Of a stretch of DNA of 64,000 nt, positions 38,201-45,275 are shown one piece after another (position 1 is the stretch's first letter; each line of letters opens with the position of its first letter). This stretch comes from Alligator mississippiensis (Eukaryota > Chordata > Crocodylia > Alligatoridae). A model generated the notes under the pieces. That model was given only the letters and a program-made list of their open reading frames with translations, was not told the DNA's origin and did not search any database. The position numbers were made by a program, and so were the translations under genes. The stretch is from the NCBI RefSeq assembly GCF_030867095.1, contig NC_081829.1, positions 89,861,261-89,925,260 on the forward strand, read 5' to 3'.

Positions 38201-41200
38201 GGTCTGCTTCACGCTGCACAAACTTCACATACGGCCGGCTAGTCCCCAGAGTGATAGGTCCATGTCTCCATTTGTTTTTCTACCCTTTACCAATAAATAA
38301 TCCTTATTGTCTCCCTCTGTCTGCTAATGCAGCAAGTCTGGGGATCATTAGACCAAAATGGTCCTGCCTAGATCAAGAGGTTGGATGATACCTTGAGTCC
38401 CTTCCAGCTCAATATTTTTCCCCCTGCCATGAACACTGGCAGGAGGTGTGGCCTGGGCAGTATTACCCTGATCTAACTCTTATGGAAGTAGATGGTACTA
38501 CCAGCACTGAGTTTAATGGCACTTTGGCCAAGTCCCAGCGGGGCAATCCCATTGAACTCTACCCTTTTTCTCCACACTTAGCCTCCCCTTGCACTGCTCT
38601 GGCTGAGGTTTCTTGCTTGGAAATTCAGAGGATTGCTCCAAAGATAGTAGATTTCAGGGTGATAATGAGTGTGTGCATCTTATGTGTTTTAATGAATACC
38701 TTATCCTTTTGCATTAAACGAGAAATAAAAGAAAGAACATATTTCCCTTGCTTTCATTATTTGTCTTTCCCTTCTCTCAGGGCTCTCTCCCAATATCTCT
38801 GTGTCTTGCCATAGCCTTTTCTCCAGTGCTTTTCAGTGTCATTTTTCTTTTAGTCTCTCTCTGCTGAAGTGTGTTAATAATTGTTCCTCCTCCTTTCCTT
38901 CCATCTGTCCCCCTTTCACTGCCCTTTCCTCTGCTTCTTTCTCCTTTCTTGTACATACGCTCTTTAATTCTCCTTGAATCTTCCTTATCTGTCTCCTCCT
39001 CCTTCCGTCTCTCCTGTGTCTCTTCATCCCTTGTACTCTTGTTTCTCCTCCTCTTCTCCTACTGTACAACCTCTCCTTTATGTCTCCTTTCTACCTGTCC
39101 TCCATTACTCCATTTTGCCTTACTTAAAAGTAACATGCAGGCAGGACCTCTGAGAGTAGGAGTATGTGATTTAGGAGTCTCACTGCTTAAATGCATAGGC
39201 TGTACCCCAGATCCTCAAGTCTACCCTGCAAAGTCTTCCTAGACTGGAGCCAGGTCTTTGGAGGCTTGTCAAGCCCAAATTGTGGCAGAACAGGTTTTCT
39301 TTGTAGTTCCCTTTCTGGCTTTGGCCTTTGGGTAGTAAACTTGAAGCACGAGTTTGACCCTTTGTTTATTGCCAAGTGCACGCGGGGTGCTTATAAGCAT
39401 TCGGAATACATCAGCAGACTTCAATCACTAAAATGACATTGTTGGAGGCTTATAATTGATACTGTGTAAATAGATGTGACTTATTGGAGTAAATGCCTGG
39501 AAAAAGGCAATGGAATAGGGAGAAATCAGCAGGTAATAGTGGGATGGTGTATGCTGCCAAACTGAGACCGTTCTGGTGGAGAGCACGGAAAAAGGACACA
39601 GATCTTTCTTTCAGAAAAGAGTAGTTAACGTTTTCAATTTTTAAACGAGACCTGGCTCTTCTTACCTGGCATCTGTTGGGGTTGGCTCTAGTGTAGAGGA
39701 GGAATGTGGTCTTCACTCGTTCGGGAGAGCTGGGCGAGCCTGTCAGTGGTCTTTGCAGTGTACCAGTCCATGGTGGTTTATTTGGGAAGCAGCCAAGCCT
39801 CTGATAACAAACGTCACTTCCTGTGACACACGAAGTTTCGGTGCATTAGAAATGGGTTCCAGTTTGGCTCTGTAGCCGAGACTACCACCACTTTCAAAGG
39901 AGGTAACGGAGGGGTTTGCTTCTCTTTGCTTCAGGGACCTCAAAAATGGCAGTGAATTCTCTTCTAGAGAGGTGATTAGTTTTCCTCTGAACAACACTGT
40001 TGAGGTCATAACAGTTTCACTGGGGACAAGTCGGGTTCCCAAAGGTTTCAACCAGACTCCAAGGGTGCATCTAACAAAACTATAGCATAAGTCCTCTATA
40101 TCCTGGAGGAAATGGGGATGACCAAAGCGTCTATATCACGGAGGATCTTTTAACCTTGTCTCTCTTCCCAACCCATCCCAAGCACTCCCTGGGTACCATT
40201 GGGCAGAGATCCTTGAGCGCAAGACTTGCACTACTTCCTTTGGGCCACAGAGGTGGATGGAGGACTTGCTTCGTGCACGTTGGGCTAAAGAAACTCAACT
40301 GCCTTTTTTGCTCATTAAGCAAATTGCTCCTGAAAAGAATAGCTGTGTTTTCTCTTGTCTTTCTCCACTAAACACAGGGGAGACACTAATTTTGAACCAT
40401 TTCTGTAAAAGGGCAGATTGAAGGCTTTGGCACCGTAACAAGTTTTCTCAAAGTCTGCTTCTTAATTAAACCAGTTAATTTAACCAAGCCTGCATTTTAG
40501 CCAGTTTTGCTCAGAAATAATTGTCCTGTAGAGGCAGGCTATCCCATAACTGGTTCCAGCAGGGTTTCTATGACCTTTCTCAGAGAAAGCGGCTAGTGGC
40601 TGGAAACAGGACTCTTTGCTCCGTATGACAGCTCCTGCAAGTATAAAGTCTTACTGGGGAGGGCACAGTTTGAAGGCAGAGGCAGGACAGCTGCTCTTCG
40701 TGCCACTACTAAGCTTTGCTTGGTAACTAGAAAAAGATGGAAGGTGCTTTTATTTTTTAACTACTTTTAAACTTTCTTCCAGAGATGCAAATTTATGCAG
40801 GCTGCACCCCTTGAAGAAAATATATACAGCCCTGACTAAACCCCCTCGAAATAAGCATGCCTTTGGATTGCTTTGTTCAGGGAAGTTCTTCACATGACGG
40901 CCAACATACCATGGATTATCAAACCCACATATTAAATAACTTCCTCTATTACCCAACAGGCTTAAAGGGAAGCAGAAGTGCCCAAAGCAATACACATTCA
41001 GTGCACATCTAAAACTTAGTCATTTCATCACGTTTATTGTTTAAATACAATTACGAGAGACAATCTATGGGAGTCGCCATTAAAAAGCCATTTACCCAAC
41101 CTTTTTCTGCTGTATCTGCACCCTGAGGAGTTCCTGCTCCAAACAGAGAGAAACAGTACAAAGGTACTCTAGTGCCTGAGAGCAAATGATGACATGTTAA

Positions 41201-42236
41201 TAGCAGCAACAACCACGCAGGTTATTCCACTCTTTGTACAACTGGCAGGAGTAATACCAAAACGGTATATGGACCTGCAGATGCACTGTATGTCTGAGAC
41301 CTTACAAATGATCTGGGCTTTTCTTAAGAGTTCCCAATCACTTTAGGGACTTGGGAATCATGCCCTTAGATTATATTATTATTTTTGTTGTTATGTAGCT
41401 CTTGGCACGTTATTGATTAAAGATCAGACCTGCATGCCTTGCTTGTGTATCGGGACCACCTACTGGAAAAGCGACAGCCTAAATAATTAAAGTCACTGGC
41501 TTCCATTGCCTCATCAACCTGCATTTGTACAGAAGCAACATGCATTTGCGTAGGAGCAACACGCATTTGAAGCACATACACATTTCCTGCATGCTTGTAT
41601 ATTCAGCCTTACACATCTTGTTGAGCCTTTAAAGTTGTTATACATTAAATAGCAAAGTAAATGAAAGAAGCATAGCAGGGGTCAGACTTATTAACTGTCA
41701 TGCTGAACAATCTCATCTCACTGTTTTCTTGTGTTTGCTCGGTACGTCTATCGGAGGCCACCTGTTCAATCTTGTTTATAGCTAGAGAGTAAGCAGTTTG
41801 GAGTGGGGGCCATCTAGTTCTGTGTTCATGTAGCACAGTGAAGTCCTAGCCTGTGCTTGGGCCGCCAAAATGATACCACAATACAAATAACAAATAATAA
41901 TAATTATTCTGAACAGGAAACAGTTGTGAAAGGACTAGACTCCTCTTCCATACAGAGATATAGGGCTATCTCCCTTTCCTTTTGCCTGTTGAATCTTTTC
42001 TTAAAGAGAAATTGCTGGGTGAATATGGTGAAGATATTAAACTAAGGAACAAATCGCTCAGAAGGAGAACCACCATTCCATATCAAACTATTATTGTAAC
42101 ATTTTTGTTAAAATATATGTAGAAGTATTGTGGTTTGAACAAGAAGAATTCAGTCACTTGGTAGTCCTCGTCTGTATCTAGTCTCACCTTTGGCTGTGTC
42201 GAGCAGAAAAAGTGCAGCGATCCAAATGCCAAACAT
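17164..42236 (-). CDS. PNLIPRP3: pancreatic lipase related protein 3, complete 12-exon gene
   Basis: Joining 42188-42236, 39666-39820, 35193-35318, 34440-34574, 33020-33128, 31606-31725, 31397-31519, 28275-28390, 23979-24108, 18224-18377, 17732-17896 and 17164-17227 gives 1446 nt, 481 residues and a stop, with every phase consistent and no internal stop. Signal peptide 1-17. Alpha/beta lipase domain to about 353 holds Ser171 in GHSLG, Asp194 in GLDPAGP and His281 in CAHVRS. HGY (94-96) sits at the oxyanion hole, and the lid is bounded by Cys255 and Cys279 with 23 residues between, as in PNLIP. A PLAT domain (356-481) ends in Cys465...Cys481. Best match from memory is PNLIPRP3: FGIWI..LFLL start, [47 protein letters not shown] end. 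The human protein is about 467 residues; the extra 14 fall in exon 10. A secreted lipase is expected; enzyme activity is inferred from the intact triad. Confidence 0.93.
17732..17896 (-). CDS. PNLIPRP3: PNLIPRP3 coding exon 11 (PLAT domain)
   Basis: Residues 406-461, [20 protein letters not shown] then [20 protein letters not shown] and [14 protein letters not shown]. The D.D....ITKV.F.W and GAE/GA..I blocks mark the PLAT sandwich that binds colipase in PNLIP. It carries two extra Cys in the C.C motif near residue 439. Acceptor cctttggcag, donor GTAAGT. Confidence 0.94.
18224..18377 (-). CDS. PNLIPRP3: PNLIPRP3 coding exon 10 (start of PLAT domain), enlarged
   Basis: Residues 355-406, starting (R)[12 protein letters not shown], which aligns to (R)WRYKVSVTLSG of the family, then a lengthened Arg/His-rich loop, then [20 protein letters not shown]. 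The phase in (1) and out (2) joins both neighbours and creates a Ser-Gly junction with exon 11, as in PNLIPRP3. It is about 14 codons longer than the human exon as I remember it. The donor is GTTTTC, the weakest in the gene. A second open frame, [14 protein letters not shown], overlaps the middle, so a small indel here is possible. Confidence 0.7.
18378..19729. other. PNLIPRP3 intron 9, 3' part, nothing recognised
   Basis: No exon or clear repeat on either strand between the exon 10 acceptor and the CR1 insertion. Confidence 0.4.
19730..21915 (+). mobile_element. CR1 LINE with long 3'UTR, in PNLIPRP3 intron 9
   Basis: Pieces in CR1 order: [20 protein letters not shown] and [20 protein letters not shown] (about 19955-20070), [45 protein letters not shown], then the conserved end around 21130-21200. 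From about 21290 to 21780 a long noncoding 3'UTR follows ('ttggggtccagaagggattt'), then 'gggatgatcctccctcaggc' and the tail. The frames are broken. The 150-codon frame at 21299-21751 is UTR, not a gene. It is antisense to the lipase gene. A 28-bp duplication of 'gagggttgacctagatgacc' occurs at 21826-21876. Confidence 0.92.
21916..23978. other. PNLIPRP3 intron 9, 5' part, nothing recognised
   Basis: AT-rich intron sequence. No further lipase exon fits between exons 9 and 10, and none is needed by phase. Confidence 0.4.
23979..24108 (-). CDS. PNLIPRP3: PNLIPRP3 coding exon 9 (end of lipase domain)
   Basis: Residues 312-355, [20 protein letters not shown] then [23 protein letters not shown]. 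Keeps the Cys314/317/322 cluster and the MGHYAD..PGKT and F.LNTG blocks. Donor GTAAGT. Confidence 0.95.
24410..25195 (-). mobile_element. CR1 LINE 3' half, in PNLIPRP3 intron 8
   Basis: On the minus strand: [20 protein letters not shown] then [60 protein letters not shown], and [20 protein letters not shown], ending in the tail at about 24412 (on the plus strand 'gggaccttgcaagatcatca'). It is fairly open and younger-looking than the 4.65 kb copy. Its 5' end abuts an oppositely oriented CR1 at about 25200. Confidence 0.94.
25200..26150 (+). mobile_element. CR1 LINE fragment, head to head with the previous copy
   Basis: Pieces in order: DLIYLDFSK-like sequence at 25258-25285, then [40 protein letters not shown], and [20 protein letters not shown], followed by decayed end sequence to about 26150 without a clear tail. 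Several breaks are present. A different subfamily from the adjoining copy, judging by sequence. Confidence 0.9.
26335..26545. repeat. mixed repeat remnant: hAT-like piece followed by a CR1 tail
   Basis: 'gtgtggcaccccacagcacc' and 'ggaaaggatctcaaggcatg' resemble inverted hAT-terminal sequence like that at 10.68 kb. 'gggatgattttatcagttat' and 'acctgaggtcctttccaacc' are a CR1 3' end without its oligonucleotide tail. Confidence 0.55.
26600..26900. mobile_element. foldback MITE-like repeat
   Basis: 'catttt-aaaatg...gcactttaactaatgctcattc' is followed by its imperfect inverse (gaatgagc at the centre near 26757). The internal 'attagagcggct' and 'gctcattc(g/a)atga' motifs are shared with 47.8-48.1 kb, so both belong to one family. 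The borders are uncertain. Confidence 0.55.
26948..27124. mobile_element. foldback element with ~80-bp arms
   Basis: Left motifs cgtgtcagcactgagaaaat and gttttgaactaaaacac return inverted as cgtgtcagcgcacagaaaat and cttttgaactaaagcac; the centre is near 27036. Outer arms (acttatacaactgc and gcttgtacaaccgc) also pair. No coding potential. Confidence 0.7.
27125..28274. other. PNLIPRP3 intron 8, nothing further recognised
   Basis: Apart from a possible CR1 tail scrap at 27340-27375 ('cagccctactattctatgat'), no exon or repeat was recognised. Confidence 0.4.
28275..28390 (-). CDS. PNLIPRP3: PNLIPRP3 coding exon 8 (catalytic His)
   Basis: Residues 273-311, [20 protein letters not shown] then [19 protein letters not shown]. 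His281 follows Cys279, which closes the lid. The residue before it is Ala, where family members usually have Asn (CNH). Acceptor ttttccccag, donor GTAAGT. The block .YYSESI..P.GF.GYPCRSY matches the family clearly. Confidence 0.92.
29185..29340. mobile_element. short MITE with ~40-bp inverted repeats
   Basis: Arm aaacctaagacacaatt...aaaatctagac (29193-29223) pairs with gtctagatttt...aattgtgtcttaggttt (29304-29334), enclosing a TA-rich core of tatat and gata units. It lies in PNLIPRP3 intron 7. Confidence 0.8.
29640..30870 (+). mobile_element. CR1 LINE middle segment lacking both ends, in PNLIPRP3 intron 7
   Basis: A 174-codon frame (29652-30176) holds [57 protein letters not shown] (RT motif A) and [10 protein letters not shown] (motif B, altered from SGVPQGSVLG). 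Then [10 protein letters not shown] (motif C, about 30189-30218) lies in another frame, [14 protein letters not shown] follows, then [20 protein letters not shown] to about 30805. The element stops near 30870 without the usual CR1 tail. It is dead (frameshifts, changed motif B). Confidence 0.93.
30871..31396. other. PNLIPRP3 intron 7, nothing recognised
   Basis: Unique-looking sequence next to exon 7. Checked for a missed exon; none fits. Confidence 0.4.
31397..31519 (-). CDS. PNLIPRP3: PNLIPRP3 coding exon 7 (start of lid)
   Basis: Residues 232-273, [20 protein letters not shown] then [21 protein letters not shown]. Cys255 opens the lid loop. The lid sequence is unlike PNLIP and fits the divergent lid of PNLIPRP3. 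Intron 6 is only 86 bp. Donor GTAAGT. Confidence 0.95.
31606..31725 (-). CDS. PNLIPRP3: PNLIPRP3 coding exon 6 (catalytic Asp)
   Basis: Residues 192-232, [20 protein letters not shown] then [20 protein letters not shown]. Asp194 is the catalytic acid, and the RLDPSDA.FVDVIH block is the family hallmark. Donor GTAAGT. Confidence 0.96.
31795..32036. mobile_element. hAT-like repeat remnant with degenerate CT-rich tandem core
   Basis: The right end inverted reads caggggtggccaatgtgcag, a hAT-like terminus, followed by gcacgtgccacaagtg. The left side has gcgtgccacaaatt in direct pairing orientation, so the inner arms match. The core (about 31840-31985) is a degenerate repeat of tctgct/ctcc/gtgct words. 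It is the cause of the 118-codon plus frame here, which is not a gene. Confidence 0.55.
32040..33019. other. PNLIPRP3 intron 5, nothing recognised
   Basis: No exon or clear repeat on either strand. Confidence 0.4.
33020..33128 (-). CDS. PNLIPRP3: PNLIPRP3 coding exon 5 (nucleophile elbow)
   Basis: Residues 156-192, [20 protein letters not shown] then [17 protein letters not shown]. Ser171 in GHSLG is the catalytic nucleophile. Acceptor atttcaacag, donor GTACCA. Confidence 0.96.
33418..33616. mobile_element. MITE with ~85-bp inverted repeats and ggttatg flanks
   Basis: Arm ttgccagctctcatgatttt...ttcttaaagtctacg...ggaacatgaaaaactta (33429-33503) pairs with taagtttttcatattcccg...cgtagactttaagaa...gagtgttggcaa (33530-33604). 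A TA-rich loop lies between. GGTTATG occurs on both flanks (33418-33424 and 33610-33616). CAG(G/T)NTTGCCA termini suggest hAT. It lies in PNLIPRP3 intron 4, about 300 bp from exon 5. Confidence 0.85.
33617..34439. other. PNLIPRP3 intron 4, nothing further recognised
   Basis: The 107-codon plus frame at 33646-33969 matches no family I know and lacks support. Confidence 0.4.
34440..34574 (-). CDS. PNLIPRP3: PNLIPRP3 coding exon 4
   Basis: Residues 111-155, [19 protein letters not shown] ... [17 protein letters not shown]. Matches the VNCICVDW...IRIVGAEVAYF core strand-helix unit of the family. Acceptor cacaccag-type, donor GTAAAG. Confidence 0.94.
35193..35318 (-). CDS. PNLIPRP3: PNLIPRP3 coding exon 3 (oxyanion-hole loop)
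   Basis: Residues 69-110, [15 protein letters not shown]..., [10 protein letters not shown], ending DMCK. The HGY element corresponds to HGF of PNLIP, which supplies the oxyanion hole. Donor GTAGAA, acceptor aaatacag. Confidence 0.92.
36298..37751 (+). mobile_element. probable solo LTR (endogenous retrovirus-like fossil)
   Basis: The segment begins TGTAGCAGG and ends CCCACAACA, so the ends are imperfect inverted repeats of the TG...CA kind. It has a TATA box (tatataaa, 36473-36480) in the first part and an AATAAA (37656-37661) near the end, in that order on the plus strand, as in the U3-R-U5 plan of an LTR. The first part is GC rich with degenerate repeats of 'ttgggagcggtgcaaaacc'-like units (36605-36860); the second is AT rich. 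No internal gag, pol or env sequence adjoins it, so it looks solo. No clear target duplication was found, and I cannot name the family. Moderately old. It is antisense to PNLIPRP3, in intron 2. Confidence 0.6.
37752..38334. other. PNLIPRP3 intron 2, nothing recognised
   Basis: No exon or clear repeat was seen between the LTR and the CR1 tail. Confidence 0.35.
38335..38425 (+). mobile_element. CR1-like LINE tail fragment
   Basis: 'aatggtcctgcctagatcaa', 'gaggttggatgatacctt' and 'gagtcccttccagctcaata' form a CR1 3' end of under 100 bp. Confidence 0.65.
38745..39110 (+). repeat. polypyrimidine-rich tract
   Basis: About 360 bp in which the plus strand is mostly C and T (cttcc, tctcc and ctttc words). 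It explains the overlapping 123-codon plus and 76-codon minus frames, which are compositional. Confidence 0.7.
39666..39820 (-). CDS. PNLIPRP3: PNLIPRP3 coding exon 2 (N-terminus of mature lipase)
   Basis: Encodes residues 17-68, [20 protein letters not shown] ... [15 protein letters not shown], with the Cys21/Cys27 pair. Length 155 bp and phase are identical to exon 2 of the PNLIP-like gene. Acceptor gtgtcacag, donor GTAAG. Confidence 0.95.
39821..42187. other. PNLIPRP3 intron 1, nothing recognised
   Basis: No further exon between the signal-peptide exon and exon 2, and no clear repeat. Confidence 0.4.
42188..42236 (-). CDS. PNLIPRP3: PNLIPRP3 coding exon 1 (signal peptide)
   Basis: Encodes [16 protein letters not shown] plus the first base of Gly17; donor GTGAGAC. 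A strong acceptor (tattttgctttag) directly precedes the ATG, so a noncoding 5' exon probably lies further right. The start is chosen because it is the first Met and gives a 17-residue hydrophobic leader aligned with the family. Confidence 0.88.
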
Positions 42237-42694
42237 CTAAAGCAAAATAAATACACAATTTAAAGCAGAATAAAATGTGCATCCAGAATTCAGCTAAGAT
42301 TAGATTAATCCATTCACAAAAATACTGTCATGTAGTAGGAGCATTGCCAACCTCAAGCATTTCAGCTCATTGAAATGGACCCAGTAGGTTCAGGGTTGGG
42401 TGAAAGATCACGTTTCCAAAGAATGGACGTGGAGTTTGTGTTTCCTGCAGGAGTTTCAGATTTTTCTCTGTGAACATCAGAGCTTGAAAGTTTTTTTGTT
42501 AAAAGGAAACCCGAGTTTCTTTTGTAACCACTTGACTCCAGAAGTTAAAGCTGTAAAAGAACCCTATCCAAAGACTTCAATAAAGTCAGTGGAGCTGGAA
42601 ACGCTGAAGTAGAGTCCTAGCCATTTAAATTGCAAAATCTTTGGAGCAGGGGCGTCTTTGTGTAGTGACCTTTGAACATGAACTAAGCACTAGA

Positions 42695-43130
42695 TGCATC
42701 TACACGTGCACATTACTGTGGGGTTGATTAGCTCTGCAGTAAAGTGTCACTGTGTACACATAAACCAGTATTGGGACTCAGGTATTTAATTAACTCCACC
42801 ATAAGATAATACTGTCCCTGTCAGTGACAGTACTATCTTATGGCATAGTTACTTACTACACTGAAATGCAGGTATAGATGGTGACAGGGGCTGGCCACCA
42901 CGTGGCTCCATACTCTAGCACTCTTGTGCCCGAGCCAACCCCTCTGCCCAACACCACCCCCTGAGCCCAGGGTTGACCCCCTGAGCTTGCTGCCATCCTG
43001 GGGCTGCTCTGCCCCGTCTCAAACTACTACCACCCCGGGCAAAATACAGAAGCTGCGCCTGGGAGCAGTCAACTCTGATGCAAACAGGTCTGGAGCTTAT
43101 CACGTCACATTGATTGCACATGTAGATGCA
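42695..43130. mobile_element. DNA-transposon-like repeat with 20-bp inverted ends and an internal hairpin
   Basis: The left end tgcatctacacgtgca (42695) pairs with the right end tgcacatgtagatgca (ending 43130). Inside, ccataagataatactgtc and gacagtactatcttatgg (42799-42843) form a near-perfect hairpin. A GC-rich block (42880-43060) may be a later insertion. No target duplication is evident. It sits about 0.5 kb upstream of the first known PNLIPRP3 coding exon. Confidence 0.65.
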
Positions 43131-43730
43131 CCCGCTGTGAGATTCATGGTCCATACCTAGGCCTTCTGGGGGCTACCCCCAAATAAACAAAAACCGGTCC
43201 TTGCTGATCTGCCTCGGTAATGGACGTTCCAGACACATGCGCAATACAGGGGGCTAATCTTGCTCTTCATATGTAAAACCTTTTCTAGCGTTGCTTCAGC
43301 ACTTGGAAGAGGTAGCTAGAGTATCCTAAAATTAGCCAGCTGTGGATTATTGAGCCTTGAGTACTATCTACAGGTATCATTGTGTTCCTCATGCCACTGG
43401 TTTTTGGGGAATGTTTTATTGCCAACATAAGCCTTGTCCATAGCATGTGTTCATTTCTGCTTCAGAACGGTGCAGGCAATCCATCTCGGGGTAGATTTGC
43501 TAATTGCTGTATATTATCTGAGAACTCTGAATGGGTGTCCAGACAGGTTCTCGCTAGGGTCGAGTTATGTCATTTAAAATGGTGTCACTGGAATGCTATT
43601 TTTTTTCCTTTACTTTGCAGTAGGACCTTAAATTGGACTAATGGTCTCGATGACCTGATGAGGTATTGATCATTTCTATGTGGGAAATTTACAGGTAAAT
43701 AAGTGAGATTTTTGGTGATCTGCTGAAACA
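43131..43730. other. upstream region, nothing recognised
   Basis: No exon or clear repeat was seen. Confidence 0.35.
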
Positions 43731-43985
43731 GGGGTGTCATATATACAGCCCAGGAGGAGCTGGGAATTTGCAGGGCAGTGCTTGCTGCCAAATTCCCATT
43801 TATGGAGCCCTGGTGGGCATGTGCATTGGCAGCAGGAGCGGGGCAAATGATTGCTTCATTAACCCTTGCAATGTTTGCCCCACTGACACCAAGTCTGATT
43901 TCAGCCCAGGAGCTTCCTTGCAGTCTGGACCCAGCTCACAAGGAGCTCCATGGTCCAGATTTGGTCCAGGGGTGCAGGTTAGCAT
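43731..43985. mobile_element. hAT-like MITE remnant
   Basis: It begins caggggtgtcatatatacag with a cagcccaggagg follow-on, a common hAT MITE terminus in vertebrates. 'tttggtccaggggtgcaggt' closes it without a clear matching inverted end. Confidence 0.45.
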
Positions 43986-44794
43986 GATATCTCTATGCTA
44001 GAGTGGTGTCAATTAAGAATTAAAGTTTCACCTAATATATAAGCATTCTTGTCAAATTATAGTATTTATACATCTTGGAGAGGATTTTCAAGAATCTAAG
44101 TGAACTAGGAAAACAAGTGTCATTGGCTTTGAATGGGACTTGTGTTCCTAATTGACCTATAAATGTTTGAAAATCTCAACCATAACTCCCTAATTTGTAC
44201 TCATCAGCCCTCATCCATCAAACCACTTAATTACTGGCTTACCTTGTCATTGGAGTCAATTAAAACTGCTTAAAAGTGTTTTATGGGCGTTGCTTACTTG
44301 ATACCCTACTTGGGTAGCTCAGCATATACAGCAAGGTTTCACACTTTACAGTTTATGTCATCTGTACTATGAAAAATTAATGCACTTAGAGTTGCATGTC
44401 ACTTCCAAAGGTTCGAGGCCACTTTGCTAGCTAAGTTTTGTCATAATGTGGATTCAAACAACAATACCTTTCTAATGGATTTGCTAAGTTATTTAAGTGA
44501 AATTAGTCATTAAAACAAACTCAATTAGTAAGGTTAATCACTTTCTAAAACTGAAATTTAGTATGCATATTTTATTCAGATAGAGGGCTCTACTAGTTGA
44601 GACAGAATGTATTAGTAAGTTCTCAATGGCCATGAAGTGCAATTTTATTACATATAATATTTTTTTCAGCAAACTTTGGACCAGTTTCTGGTGCTCAAAT
44701 ATATTCCTGTCTCCCACTGAGTTCAGTAAGGGCTGTCACCTGTAACTAAGGTCAGAAGTTAATCTTGCATCCCAAAATAAAATATTGTAAACCT
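43986..44794. other. upstream region, nothing recognised
   Basis: AT-rich sequence without a recognised exon or repeat. Confidence 0.35.
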
Positions 44795-45275
44795 GGGCTT
44801 TGCAATTTATGGTCTGCAGGCTGGATCTGACCCACAGACCTGCTGTATCTGGCACCATGGAGCTGGAGGGCTTTGCCTATGCCCATTCTCGTGCCAGGGC
44901 TGAGCAGCAGGGAGATGCCCCCATGCCCATGCTGCTTCACCCTGCCCACCCTCCTCCACTTGCTAAGGCTGTGGCCTGGGGGCAGCTTTTAGCCACTGGG
45001 CAGCTTCCCCCTGTGCCTGTGCTGTATCTGGGAGGTGGGTTAGGGATAGGGTTCAGTGTGGACACAGCTCCCACTGCCTGGCCCTGGCACAGCTCCCCAT
45101 GGGCTATAAGCTGCACTCAGACCCCACCTGGGGAGAAGCAGGTAGCCGCATGGGCGCAGCTCCCTCCTGCTTGGCCCTGGCACAGATGCAGCGAACCCCA
45201 CTCCCCTCCTCCACTGCTGACACACTGCCAAAGCCCCCCCAGCCCACCCTAGACCAGAGCTGAGTTGTTCTGGCT
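44795..45275. repeat. GC-rich interspersed repeat, class unknown
   Basis: 'gcaatttatggtctgcaggc' and 'tggatctgacccacagacc' recall hAT MITE starts. The rest is GC rich with 'tggccctggcacagctcc' repeated at 45078 and 45172. The 150-codon plus frame across it is compositional. Confidence 0.4.

Noticed and set aside
38839-39242. 123-codon plus and 76-codon minus frames
   Set aside because: Produced by a polypyrimidine-rich tract; Ser/Leu-rich on one strand and Arg/Glu-rich on the other.
44800-45252. 150-codon plus-strand frame
   Set aside because: Pro/Ala-rich translation of a GC-rich interspersed repeat; no recognisable domain.
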